A DNA stretch of 64,000 bases from Alistipes montrealensis (GTDB lineage: Bacteria > Bacteroidota > Bacteroidia > Bacteroidales > Rikenellaceae): the NCBI RefSeq assembly GCF_018362775.1, contig NZ_JAGYXY010000008.1, positions 52,410-116,409 of the forward strand, written 5' to 3'. Within the stretch, counting starts at the first letter, position 1. The number at the start of each line of letters is the position of its first letter. Positions 17,907-25,987 of this stretch are shown piece after piece. The notes under the pieces are model-generated. The model had not been told where the DNA came from, searched no databases, and saw only the letters and a program-made list of their open reading frames with translations. The translations under genes were made by a program, and so were the position numbers.

Positions 17907-18632
17907 CTACTCTTCGTCGGGCTCCTTCATCGTGTGGTAAACATTCACCACATCGTCGTCCTCTTCGAGTTTCTCGACCAGTTTCTCGACCGATTCGCGG
18001 CCTTCGGCGTCGAGTTCCTTCACGTCGGTCGGGATGCGTACCGATTCACCCGATACGATCTCGAAACCTTTGTCGTCGAGCCACTTCTGGATGGCGCCGA
18101 ACGACTCGTAAGGAGCATAGACTGTGATGCCGTCCTCCTCGGGATAGAACTCGTCGACACCCAGGTCGATCATCTCCAACTCCAGTTCTTCGGGATCGAC
18201 ATCAGCCGCAGACTTGAACTTGAAGACGCATTTGTGGTCGAACATGAAGCCTACCGAACCGCTGTTGCCCAGCGTACCGCCGCACTTGTTGAAGTACATA
18301 CGTACGTTGGCTACGGTACGGTTGGTGTTATCGGTAGCGGTTTCGACCAGGAACGCGATGCCGTTGGGACCGTATCCTTCGTAGATCACCTCCTTATAAT
18401 CGGCGGCATCCTTCTCGGTGGCACGCTTGATGGCGCGCTCGACGTTCTCCTTCGGCATGTTCTCGGCCTTGGCATTCTGGATCAGAATACGCAGGCGGGT
18501 GTTGGCCGAAGCATCGGGACCTCCGGCCTTGACGGCGATTTCGATCTCTTTTCCCAGTTTGGTGAAGACACGGGCCATGTGACCCCAGCGTTTCATTTTT
18601 CGCGCTTTGCGATACTCAAAGGCTCTTCCCAT
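17907..18632 (-). CDS. YebC/PmpR-family protein
   Basis: A 241-residue YebC-like protein. The N-terminus (KMKRWGHMARVFTKLGKEI) and GGPDASANTRLRILIQNAKA match the family, and a GYGPNGIAFLVE phrase begins the second domain near residue 108. Members were described as DNA-binding transcription regulators; more recent work on close relatives assigns a role in relieving ribosome stalling. The C-terminus is acidic (KLEEDDDVVNVYHTM then EPDEE). It stands alone between its own promoter and a hairpin. Confidence 0.92.
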   Translation of the reverse strand: MGRAFEYRKARKMKRWGHMARVFTKLGKEIEIAVKAGGPDASANTRLRILIQNAKAENMPKENVERAIKRATEKDAADYKEVIYEGYGPNGIAFLVETATDNTNRTVANVRMYFNKCGGTLGNSGSVGFMFDHKCVFKFKSAADVDPEELELEMIDLGVDEFYPEEDGITVYAPYESFGAIQKWLDDKGFEIVSGESVRIPTDVKELDAEGRESVEKLVEKLEEDDDVVNVYHTMKEPDEE

Positions 18633-18669
18633 ACAATTATCGTTTTTTCGGTTTTTTCTTTCAGTGGTG

Positions 18670-18677
18670 CAAAGGTA
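18670..18677 (-). promoter_or_regulatory. -7 promoter box of yebC
   Basis: The minus strand reads TACCTTTG, 38 bases before the yebC start, giving a short leader. No -33 element was recognised. Confidence 0.65.
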
Positions 18678-18722
18678 TAAAACAATTCAGAATTCATAAT
18701 TAAGAATTCGCATTTTTTTGCC

Positions 18723-18730
18723 TATTTTTG
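18723..18730 (+). promoter_or_regulatory. -7 promoter box of the VOC-tsaC-thioesterase genes
   Basis: TATTTTTG on the plus strand, 22 bases before the VOC protein start. It implies a leader of about 15 bases. Confidence 0.68.
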
Positions 18731-18752
18731 TGCGAAACAAAAACAAGCGATC

Positions 18753-19130
18753 ATGGAAATCAAAAGTCGTTTCGACCATTTCAACATCAATGTAACGGAC
18801 CTCGAACGCAGCATCGCCTTTTACGACAAGGCACTCGGACTGAAGGAAGTGGGCCGCAAGCAGGCCTCCGACGGCTCGTTCACACTCATCTACCTGGGCG
18901 ACGGGCAAACCCCGTTCCGACTGGAACTCACCTGGCTGCGCGACCACACCGAAGCCTACGAGCTGGGCGAGAACGAGAGCCACCTCTGCATGCGCGTGGC
19001 GGGCGACTACGACGACGTACGCGAATATCACCGCGCAATGGGCTGTATCTGCTACGAGAATCCCGACATGGGACTTTATTTCATCAACGACCCGGATGAC
19101 TACTGGATCGAAATCTTACCTATAAATTAA
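18753..19130 (+). CDS. VOC-fold protein, glyoxalase I-like
   Basis: A 125-residue protein with the two beta-alpha-beta-beta-beta units of the vicinal oxygen chelate fold. The four glyoxalase I metal ligands are all in place: His9, Glu58, His77 and Glu120, spaced as in GloA (5, 56, 74, 122 in E. coli). Glyoxalase I converts the hemithioacetal of methylglyoxal and a thiol to a lactoyl-thiol. The length and ligands favour that activity, although other VOC enzymes share this pattern and the thiol used here is unknown. First gene of a three-gene run with tsaC and a thioesterase. Confidence 0.82.
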   Translation: MEIKSRFDHFNINVTDLERSIAFYDKALGLKEVGRKQASDGSFTLIYLGDGQTPFRLELTWLRDHTEAYELGENESHLCMRVAGDYDDVREYHRAMGCICYENPDMGLYFINDPDDYWIEILPIN

Positions 19131-19137
19131 TCCGGTC

Positions 19138-19719
19138 ATGCAGAAAGAAACCGAAATGCAGAAAGAGGCCGACGAAGCCGTGCGCGTAATGCGGGCGGGC
19201 GGGATCATCCTCTACCCCACCGACACGGTCTGGGGATTGGGATGCGACGCGACGAACGCCGCCGCCGTGGAGCGAATCTACCGCCTCAAGCGGAGCGAGA
19301 ACAAAAAATCGATGCTCGTGCTGTGCGCTTCGGCCGACATGACCGTGCGCTACGTCAACAAAGCCCCGGGCATCGCCTTCGAGGTGATGGAAATGGCGAC
19401 GAGTCCCCTGACTGCCATCCTGCCCGGAGCCGCAGGCGTCGCCGAAAACCTAATTCCCGACGAAGGGACGCTCGGCGTGCGCATCCCCGACCACGAATTC
19501 TGCCGCCGGATGCTCAAGGGACTCGGGAAACCGATCGTCTCGACCTCGGCCAACATCTCGGGCGAAGCGACGCCCGTGGGGTTGCAGGACGTGGACAAAG
19601 AGGTCGTCGACGGCGTGGATTTCGTCGTCAACCCCCGTTTCGAAGGCAAACCGACCCGCAAAGCCTCGTCGATCATCGCATTCGGCGAAGGCGGCGAGGT
19701 GAAAATCATCCGCGAATAA
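19138..19719 (+). CDS. tsaC: L-threonylcarbamoyladenylate synthase
   Basis: Makes threonylcarbamoyl-AMP from threonine, bicarbonate and ATP, the first step of t6A37 modification of ANN-decoding tRNAs. It is 193 residues, the short TsaC/YrdC form without the Sua5 extension. Typical segments are GGIILYPTDTVWGLGCDA near 21 and the nucleotide-binding KRSENKK near 50, followed by STSANISGEATP near 138. It begins 7 bases after the VOC gene and ends 1 base before the thioesterase start. Confidence 0.92.
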   Translation: MQKETEMQKEADEAVRVMRAGGIILYPTDTVWGLGCDATNAAAVERIYRLKRSENKKSMLVLCASADMTVRYVNKAPGIAFEVMEMATSPLTAILPGAAGVAENLIPDEGTLGVRIPDHEFCRRMLKGLGKPIVSTSANISGEATPVGLQDVDKEVVDGVDFVVNPRFEGKPTRKASSIIAFGEGGEVKIIRE

Positions 19720-19720
19720 G

Positions 19721-20116
19721 ATGGCGCGGACCCTCGAAACCCCCATCCAGAAACGCTTCTCGGATGTCGACCCCTTCCAGCATGTGAACAACGTTTCACA
19801 GCAGATGTATTTCGACGTAGGCAAGATGGAGTACTACGAAAAGGTGCTGGGCGCGGAGGTGCTGCTGGGCGACCTGCGGATTCTCACCGTTTCGACTTCG
19901 ACCTCCTACCAGGGGCAGGTGCGGATGCACGACCCCGTGCGGGTGACGACCACCTGCGAAAAGGTGGGCACGAAGAGCCTGACGCTGTTTCAGCAGTTGC
20001 TGGTCGGCGGCGAGGTACGCAGCGAAAGCCGTTCGGTGATGGTCGTCTTCGACTTTGCCCGGCAGCAGAGCGAACCGGTTCCCGGCGCCTGGCGCGAACG
20101 GCTGCTGGCCGACTAG
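19721..20116 (+). CDS. Hotdog-fold acyl-CoA thioesterase
   Basis: A 131-residue single-hotdog protein of the 4-hydroxybenzoyl-CoA thioesterase/YbgC class. The active-site phrase FSDVDPFQHVNN (residues 13-24) carries the catalytic aspartate, with MYFDVGKMEYYE following. Such enzymes hydrolyse acyl-CoA thioesters in the cytoplasm; the acyl chain cannot be predicted. Its ATG lies 1 base after the tsaC stop, and its 3' end overlaps the convergent transporter gene by 4 bases. Confidence 0.85.
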   Translation: MARTLETPIQKRFSDVDPFQHVNNVSQQMYFDVGKMEYYEKVLGAEVLLGDLRILTVSTSTSYQGQVRMHDPVRVTTTCEKVGTKSLTLFQQLLVGGEVRSESRSVMVVFDFARQQSEPVPGAWRERLLAD

Positions 20117-21048
20117 TGTTCCAGCCGCCCGTCGCTGCGCAGTTTCGGCAGCCCGTGGCGGACATAATATTTATAACCGACGACCACCAGGATAACGCCC
20201 GCAAAGATAAAGATCATCGCGGTGACGTTCGCCGCATCGAAATGCGCCTGCCCGCGCGTAATGGCCAGGATGCCCGCGATCACGGGCTGGATGTAGCGGT
20301 AAAGCGCCGTATGGACGGAGGTCAGCTTCTCCGTACCGCGGTAAAGCAGATACATCGGCAGGACCGTTCCCAGGATGATGATATAGGCCAGTTCGGCCTG
20401 CGCCTGCAACGGAAGCCGCAGGAACTGCACATGGTCGATGTATTTCCAGAAGAAGGGCGCCGTAACGGCCAGTCCGATGATGTAGTACCATCCCATGACG
20501 ACCAGTGTGCCCAGTTTCTCCAATTGAGGCTTGATAATCACCGTATTGATGGCGATGGCCACCACGGCCACCAGCACGAACAGGTTCCCCTGCGCACGGC
20601 TGCCGTGGGTGAGCGAGAATCCGTCGCTGAAAATCAGGATTCCCGCACCGATAAGCGCGCAGACCACCCCCACGATACGCGCCTTGATGTATTTGCGCGG
20701 ATGCATCAGGTGGTCCATGATCAGCGTCACGGCGGGGCCTAACGTGGCGATGACCGACGCATCGATGGGCGAAGTGTAGGACGATCCCCACAGCAGCATG
20801 TACATCCAGCCGTAGACGATCAGCAGCGTGACGATCAGAATATTGCCCGCATCGCGCCACGTGATGCGGTAGGAATAGCGCGAGAAGAGCGCAAAGGGAA
20901 TGAAGAAAACCGCCGCCGAAAGCACTTGCAGCATGAAAATCTGCTGAAAGTCGAGGTAATTGCGCGTAAGCGAGACGTAGAACGAGAAATTCGCCCCGAA
21001 AAAGACGTTGGCAAAGACCAGATCGAGATTATAGCGCGTTTTACTCAC
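20113..21048 (-). CDS. EamA/DMT-family transporter
   Basis: A 311-residue inner-membrane protein with about ten hydrophobic segments arranged as two EamA repeats. A conserved loop TSPIDASVIATLGPAVTLIM lies near residue 82. The start is taken as GTG 21048 (VSKTRYNLD); a TTG at 21066 is the only other in-frame choice. Family members export amino acids, nucleosides or other metabolites; no substrate can be assigned. It is a paralogue of the divergently transcribed transporter starting at 21178. Confidence 0.87.
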   Translation of the reverse strand: MSKTRYNLDLVFANVFFGANFSFYVSLTRNYLDFQQIFMLQVLSAAVFFIPFALFSRYSYRITWRDAGNILIVTLLIVYGWMYMLLWGSSYTSPIDASVIATLGPAVTLIMDHLMHPRKYIKARIVGVVCALIGAGILIFSDGFSLTHGSRAQGNLFVLVAVVAIAINTVIIKPQLEKLGTLVVMGWYYIIGLAVTAPFFWKYIDHVQFLRLPLQAQAELAYIIILGTVLPMYLLYRGTEKLTSVHTALYRYIQPVIAGILAITRGQAHFDAANVTAMIFIFAGVILVVVGYKYYVRHGLPKLRSDGRLEH

Positions 21049-21087
21049 AAAAGGCCTACGAGGCAATTATTGCACCAAATTTTACCG

Positions 21088-21104
21088 CCCGCCTAAGAGG
21101 CGGG
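21088..21104. repeat. Second copy of the 17-base palindromic element
   Basis: Identical over 17 bases, inverted in orientation, to 4260-4276. Here it lies between two divergent genes, where a terminator for either one would make no sense. Confidence 0.6.
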
Positions 21105-21121
21105 TTTTAAGGGCAACGGCA

Positions 21122-21159
21122 GGAATCGCGGGTCAAGACCTGATAAGTGCTGCGATTCC
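21122..21159 (+). other. Inverted repeat in front of the plus-strand EamA gene
   Basis: GGAATCGC (21122-21129) pairs with GCGATTCC (21152-21159) and encloses a smaller GGTC-AA-GACC hairpin at 21131-21140. It lies 18 bases before the start codon and could be an operator or a structured mRNA leader. Confidence 0.45.
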
Positions 21160-21177
21160 GTTAAATGCAAAATAAAA

Positions 21178-22137
21178 ATGGATAAGGGAAAACTGAAAGG
21201 ACATGCGGCCCTGCTGGCCGCCAACATCGTCTGGGGACTCAACGCCCCGATCGGCAAGAGCGTGCTCTGGTCCGAGGCCAACCCCGGAGGGGTCAGCCCC
21301 TTTGCGCTGAGCGTCTACCGCATGGTGGGCGCCGCACTGCTCTTCTGGACAGTCTCGCTCTTCCTGCCCCGCGAACGTGTAGCACCGCGTGACATCGTAT
21401 TGCTGCTGTTCGCCTCAGTGTTCGGCATCCAGCTCAACCAGATGCTTTTTCTGTGGGGACTGTCGCTCACCTCGCCCATCGACACGTCGATTATCGCCAC
21501 GATAGTCCCTGTACTGACGATGGTGCTGGCGACGCTGTTCCTGCGCGAACCGATCACATGGCTCAAGGCCGGAGGCGTCTTTCTGGGATGCGCCGGGGCG
21601 CTGATCCTGATCCTCGTAAGCCAGCACGGGGCGGGCCACACGTCGAGCATCAAGGGCGACCTGCTGTGCATCGTCAGCGCTATCAGTTTCGCTACCTATC
21701 TCACGGCATTCCGCAACGTGATCGTCCGCTACTCGCCCGTGACGACGATGAAATGGATGTTCCTTTTTGCCGCCGTGGTCGCCGTGGCGATCTACTACCG
21801 CCCGCTGACCGAGGTCGACTATGCCGGACTGGCGGCCAAAACGTGGGCCGGAATCGGCTACGTCGTGGTCGGCGCGACCTTCTTCTCCTACCTGATGGTC
21901 CCCGTCGCCCAGCGTTACCTGCGGCCGACGGTCGTGTCGATGTACAACTACGTACAGCCCATCGTGGCCGTACTGTTCACGGTGGCCATCGGCCTCGACA
22001 CGTTCGGGTTCACCAAAGCGGCCGCCGCGCTGTGCGTCTTTGTCGGGGTATGGCTCGTCACCAAGTCGAAATCGCGGGCCCAACTGGAGGCCGAGAAACT
22101 TAAAATGCCGGATTCCAAAGAAACCGGCAGGTCGTAG
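21178..22137 (+). CDS. EamA/DMT-family transporter
   Basis: A 319-residue protein with ten hydrophobic segments in two EamA repeats: AANIVWGLNAPIGKSVLW at the first helix and LTSPIDTSIIATIVPVLTMV near residue 96, which mirrors the same loop of the divergent neighbour. The C-terminus is a charged cytoplasmic tail (KSKSRAQLEAEKLK). Probably an exporter of a small metabolite, substrate unknown. It starts 129 bases from its paralogue across a gap with a palindrome and an inverted repeat, and ends 26 bases before the convergent cca gene. Confidence 0.87.
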   Translation: MDKGKLKGHAALLAANIVWGLNAPIGKSVLWSEANPGGVSPFALSVYRMVGAALLFWTVSLFLPRERVAPRDIVLLLFASVFGIQLNQMLFLWGLSLTSPIDTSIIATIVPVLTMVLATLFLREPITWLKAGGVFLGCAGALILILVSQHGAGHTSSIKGDLLCIVSAISFATYLTAFRNVIVRYSPVTTMKWMFLFAAVVAVAIYYRPLTEVDYAGLAAKTWAGIGYVVVGATFFSYLMVPVAQRYLRPTVVSMYNYVQPIVAVLFTVAIGLDTFGFTKAAAALCVFVGVWLVTKSKSRAQLEAEKLKMPDSKETGRS

Positions 22138-22163
22138 CGCCGCGAAACGGGAACCGCGCCCCG

Positions 22164-23564
22164 TTACCGCGTCACCCGGGTCAGGCCCCGCTCGGCCGCC
22201 AGCCGCTCCATCAGGGCGTAGGCCGCATCGTAGTCGTTGGGGATTTCGCCGTCGAGAATGGCGTTCTTGAGAATCTCCTTGATATCGCCGATCACACGGC
22301 CCGGCCCGACGCCGTAGGTCTCCATGATCAGCTCGCCCGAGATCGGGGGCTGGAAATTGCGGACACGGTCGCGCTCCTCCAAATCCTTCATTTTACGGCG
22401 CACCAGTTCGAAATTCGCCAGATAGCGTTTCACCTTGGCGTCGATACCCGAGGTGATGTCCGCTTCGCACAAGGTCATCAGCGCCTCCACGTCGTCGCCC
22501 GCTTCGAACAGCAGCCGCCTGACGGCCGAGTCGGTCACGAGGTCTTCGGAGAGGATAATGGGCCGCAGATGAAGGAAAACCAACTTCTGCACGAATTTCA
22601 TGTGCTCGTTCAGGGGCAGCTTCAACTGGCGGAAAACAGCCGGAACCATTTTCGAGCCCAACACTTCGTGGCCATGGAAGGTCCAGCCCACCTTGGGGTC
22701 GTAGGCCTTCGTCTGCGGCTTGGCGATGTCGTGCAGCACGGCGGCCCAACGCAGCCACAGGTCGTCGGAGCGGCGCGCCACGTTGTCCAGGACCTTGAGC
22801 GTATGGATAAAATTGTCCTTATGGGCATGCTTGCCCCGTTTCTCCACCCCTTTGAGGTTGTGCATCTCGGGGAAAATAAGTTTCAGAAGCCCGGTCAGTT
22901 CGAGCAGTTCGAAACCCATCGAGGGAACCGGCGAAAGGACGATCTTGTTGAGTTCGGTGGCGATGCGTTCGCGCGAAACGATTTTGATGCGCTGCGCATT
23001 GCGGCAGATGGCCTCGAAAGTCTCCTCCTCGATGGTGAAACCCAACTGCGACGCGAAGCGCACGGCGCGCATCATACGCAGGGGATCGTCCGAAAAAGTG
23101 ACATCGGGATCGCACGGGGTACGGATGATGCACTCTTCGAGGTCGGACATTCCGTCGAAAGGGTCGACCAGTTCGCCGAACGTAGCGCCGTTGAGCGACC
23201 ACGCCATGGCATTGATCGTGAAGTCGCGCCGCCGCTGGTCGTCTTCGAGCGTTCCGGGTTCGACCTCGGGCTTGCGCGAATCGTGCGTATAGGACTCTTT
23301 GCGGGCTCCCACAAATTCGACCTCAATACCCTTGGCGCGGACCATCGCCGTCCCGAAAGTCTTGAACACCGATACTTTGGCTTTCAGTTCACGCGCGAGC
23401 GCTTCGGCAAGCGCAATGCCGCTGCCCACGACCACCACGTCGATGTCGGTCGAAGGACGCCGCAGGTAGTAGTCGCGCACGTAGCCTCCGACGACGAAGG
23501 CCCTCACACCCTCGGCGTCGGCAAGACGCGAAATCCGCCGGAATATGGGATTCGACAACGGCAC
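22164..23564 (-). CDS. cca: CCA tRNA nucleotidyltransferase with HD domain
   Basis: Adds or repairs the 3'-CCA end of tRNAs. It has 466 residues in the class II polymerase layout: the head with FVVGGYVRDYYL near 23 and the metal-binding STDIDVVVVGSG near 37, the RRDFTINAMAWSL motif near 111, and the tRNA-binding neck and body. An HD phosphohydrolase domain follows (KHAHKDNFIHTLKVLD near 234 and AAVLHDIAKP near 264), as in enzymes that also have phosphodiesterase or phosphatase activity. The start is GTG 23564. It is the last gene of an operon with pdxJ and an SGNH hydrolase, 4 bases after the latter. Confidence 0.92.
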   Translation of the reverse strand: MPLSNPIFRRISRLADAEGVRAFVVGGYVRDYYLRRPSTDIDVVVVGSGIALAEALARELKAKVSVFKTFGTAMVRAKGIEVEFVGARKESYTHDSRKPEVEPGTLEDDQRRRDFTINAMAWSLNGATFGELVDPFDGMSDLEECIIRTPCDPDVTFSDDPLRMMRAVRFASQLGFTIEEETFEAICRNAQRIKIVSRERIATELNKIVLSPVPSMGFELLELTGLLKLIFPEMHNLKGVEKRGKHAHKDNFIHTLKVLDNVARRSDDLWLRWAAVLHDIAKPQTKAYDPKVGWTFHGHEVLGSKMVPAVFRQLKLPLNEHMKFVQKLVFLHLRPIILSEDLVTDSAVRRLLFEAGDDVEALMTLCEADITSGIDAKVKRYLANFELVRRKMKDLEERDRVRNFQPPISGELIMETYGVGPGRVIGDIKEILKNAILDGEIPNDYDAAYALMERLAAERGLTRVTR

Positions 23565-23568
23565 GCGG

Positions 23569-24216
23569 CTACCTCACGTGTTGCTTGATGGCATCCCGCC
23601 ACACCACATAGCCTTCGCCCATCAGGTGCAGGCCGTCGTTGGTGTAACGCTTGTCCAGCCGTCCGTCGTGGTCGGCCAGCGCACCCCACACGTCAAGGTA
23701 GGTGACGCCCTTCTCGTCGCACAGGGCTTCGAGCAGTTTGTTCGTCGGCACGATCAGGTGGCTGTGCGCGTAGTGCCCCTTGTATTTCGAGAAAGCCTCG
23801 CCGTTAACGGGCAGGATGCTCTGCACGTAGATTTTGGTCCAGCGCGACTCGGCCTGGAAACGGTCAATCAGCCGGGCCACGTCGGCCACGATCTGTTCTG
23901 GCGAAGCGCCGCCGGCCAGGTCGTTGGTTCCGATCATCAGAAAGAGTTTCTTGGGATGTCCCGCGATAATCGGGTCGAGGCGGTCGAGCAGCCAGCCCGA
24001 GCGGTCGGCGCTGATGCCGCGGTTCTTGACGTGGCGGTTGTTGAACAACTCGGCCCACTCGCAGCCGTCGGTGATCGAATTTCCCAGGAACACGATGTCG
24101 CTCGAAAGCACCGGAAGGACTTCGAAAAGGCTGCGCCGCTGGAGGTTGTATTCACTCTGTGCAAAGGCCGCACCTGCGGCAAGCAATGCGGCGGCAAGAA
24201 TCAGGATGCGTTTCAT
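23569..24216 (-). CDS. Secreted SGNH/GDSL-family hydrolase
   Basis: A 215-residue protein with a signal peptide (about 1-20, ending AAFAQ). The SGNH blocks are complete: GNSITDG at 45-51 with nucleophile Ser47, the GTND block at 96-99, and the catalytic pair Asp194 and His197 in DGLHL. Members remove acyl groups from carbohydrates, lipids or peptidoglycan; an envelope or periplasmic acyl-esterase is likely here, but the substrate is open. It is sandwiched between pdxJ (gap 5 bases) and cca (gap 4 bases), with no obvious functional tie to either. Confidence 0.87.
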   Translation of the reverse strand: MKRILILAAALLAAGAAFAQSEYNLQRRSLFEVLPVLSSDIVFLGNSITDGCEWAELFNNRHVKNRGISADRSGWLLDRLDPIIAGHPKKLFLMIGTNDLAGGASPEQIVADVARLIDRFQAESRWTKIYVQSILPVNGEAFSKYKGHYAHSHLIVPTNKLLEALCDEKGVTYLDVWGALADHDGRLDKRYTNDGLHLMGEGYVVWRDAIKQHVR

Positions 24217-24221
24217 AATCG

Positions 24222-24938
24222 TCAGATTTTAAGTTCGCGTCGGTAGAGCTGCACGGTGTTTTCCAATCCGTAATAGAGGGCGTCGCAGATCAACGCATGG
24301 CCGATCGACACCTCGTCGGTCCACGGAATGCGGCCGACGAACCAGCGCAGGTTCTCCAGCGAGAGATCGTGACCGGCATTCAGCCCCAACCCCTGCCGGC
24401 GGGCCTCCTCGGCGGCGGCGGCATACGGAGCCACGGCCTGTTCCGGGCCGTCGGAATACTCGCGCGCATAGGCTTCGGTATAGAGCTCCACGCGGTCGGC
24501 GCCGCATGCCTTCGCCCCGGCCACCATCTCCGGGACAGGGTCCACGAAGATCGAGACCCGGATGCCCTTTTCATGGAAACGCTCCGTGACGCCCGTCAGG
24601 AAATCACGGTTGGCGACGGTGTCCCATCCGGCGTTCGAGGTGATGGCGTCGTGCGCGTCGGGCACGAGGGTCACCTGCGCGGGAACCACCTCCAGCACAA
24701 GGTCGATGAACCCCGGAATGGGATTGCCCTCGATGTTGAGTTCGGTCGCAAGCACCCGTTTGAGGTTGCGCACGTCGTCATAGCGGATGTGGCGCGCATC
24801 GGGGCGCGGGTGAACCGTGATGCCGTCGGCGCCGAACCGTTCGATGTCCAGAGCTGTCCGGACCACGTCGGGCAGATTGCCGCCGCGCGAATTGCGCACC
24901 ACGGCAATCTTATTGATATTAACACTTAACTTTGTCAT
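24222..24938 (-). CDS. pdxJ: Pyridoxine 5'-phosphate synthase
   Basis: Condenses 3-amino-2-oxopropyl phosphate with 1-deoxyxylulose 5-phosphate to give pyridoxine 5'-phosphate, the last ring-forming step of DXP-dependent vitamin B6 synthesis. It is 238 residues, usual for this TIM barrel. The N-terminus [33 protein letters not shown] and the C-terminal [13 protein letters not shown] carry the conserved phosphate and catalytic His/Glu positions. ATG 24938 is chosen; a longer reading frame to 24995 enters the nadK promoter region. First gene of a minus-strand operon, divergent from nadK. Confidence 0.95.
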   Translation of the reverse strand: MTKLSVNINKIAVVRNSRGGNLPDVVRTALDIERFGADGITVHPRPDARHIRYDDVRNLKRVLATELNIEGNPIPGFIDLVLEVVPAQVTLVPDAHDAITSNAGWDTVANRDFLTGVTERFHEKGIRVSIFVDPVPEMVAGAKACGADRVELYTEAYAREYSDGPEQAVAPYAAAAEEARRQGLGLNAGHDLSLENLRWFVGRIPWTDEVSIGHALICDALYYGLENTVQLYRRELKI

Positions 24939-24947
24939 AAATTTCGC

Positions 24948-24955
24948 TATATTTG
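24948..24955 (+). promoter_or_regulatory. -7 promoter box of nadK
   Basis: TATATTTG on the plus strand between pdxJ and nadK. It implies a leader of about 90 bases, which contains a small perfect hairpin, CCGGAG-TCG-CTCCGG, at 25001-25015. Confidence 0.65.
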
Positions 24956-25051
24956 CTGGCGATATGCCAAACCTCGGCGCATTGCCGGGCCGCAAAGGCC
25001 CCGGAGTCGCTCCGGCGTGGTAAAGTTACTTATTTTTTCGAAACTCCGCCG

Positions 25052-25930
25052 ATGAAAATCATACTTTTTTCCCGTTCGCAGATCGCCCACACCCCCGAGG
25101 AGATCCGTCAACTGATCGAGGCGATCGGGATGTTCGGCTTCGATTACGCCGTCAACGAGGAGTTCGCACCCCTGGTCGAGCAGGCCACGGGTACGAAACT
25201 TCCGCCGGAAAAAGTCTACGGACGATACATAGGCAAACAGCCTGCCGAAACTGTCATGGTCTGCTACGGAGGCGACGGAACACTGCTCGAAGGGGTTCAC
25301 CGCCTCTGCGGCGCACCGATTCCCGTCATGGGCATCAACGCCGGCCACCTGGGTTTTCTCACCAGCGCCCCGAGCGACGGGCTGAACCTCATTTTCCGGG
25401 AAATCGCCGACGGAAACATTTCGACCGAGCCGCGCTCGATGCTGCGCGTCACGGGCGAATTCGCCCGCCAGCCCGAATCGCAGCTGGCGCTCAACGAATT
25501 CACCGTCCAGCGCCACGGCGCAGGCATGATCTCGGTGGAGACCTATGTAGACCACCAGATGGTAGCCACCTACCACGGCGACGGGGTGATCGTTTCGACC
25601 CCCACCGGATCGACCGCCTACTCGCTCAGCGCCGGAGGCCCCGTCGTAGCCCCTACGTGTCAGTGCCTCATCATTTCGCCCCTCGCGCCCCACAACCTCA
25701 CGATGCGCCCGGTAGTGGTTCCCGACACGAGTATCATCACGCTCAACGTACATGCCCGCCGGTCGGATGCGTTCGTTACGCTGGACAACCGGACCTACCC
25801 GATTTCGCACGGCGCAACGTTCACCGTGGAACGCGCCGAACAGACGATTTTTTTGGCCGTACCGCACAATATATCATTTTACGACACGTTACGGAATAAG
25901 ATGATGTGGGGAATCGACATCCGCAGTTAA
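25052..25930 (+). CDS. nadK: NAD kinase
   Basis: Phosphorylates NAD to NADP in the cytoplasm, controlling the NADPH pool. It is 292 residues, standard length. The catalytic GGDGT lies at 73-77 with Asp75; the second family motif follows at about 180-195 (TPTGSTAYSLSAGGP). ATG 25052 gives the natural beginning MKIILFSRS; the frame stays open upstream, but that part is the transcribed leader. It has its own promoter and is followed 57 bases later by uppS. Confidence 0.95.
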   Translation: MKIILFSRSQIAHTPEEIRQLIEAIGMFGFDYAVNEEFAPLVEQATGTKLPPEKVYGRYIGKQPAETVMVCYGGDGTLLEGVHRLCGAPIPVMGINAGHLGFLTSAPSDGLNLIFREIADGNISTEPRSMLRVTGEFARQPESQLALNEFTVQRHGAGMISVETYVDHQMVATYHGDGVIVSTPTGSTAYSLSAGGPVVAPTCQCLIISPLAPHNLTMRPVVVPDTSIITLNVHARRSDAFVTLDNRTYPISHGATFTVERAEQTIFLAVPHNISFYDTLRNKMMWGIDIRS

Positions 25931-25970
25931 TCATTTATTGTATTTTTCCATAGTTAACAGAATTTTTCCC

Positions 25971-25978
25971 TATATTTG
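25971..25978 (+). promoter_or_regulatory. -7 promoter box of uppS
   Basis: TATATTTG ends only 9 bases before the uppS ATG. A transcript from here would have almost no 5' leader. It also excludes the in-frame GTG at 25976 as the start codon. Confidence 0.68.
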
Positions 25979-25987
25979 TGCCCTAAT

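Noticed and set aside
25976..25978. GTG as uppS start
   Set aside because: It is part of the -7 promoter box, so it would not be in the transcript.
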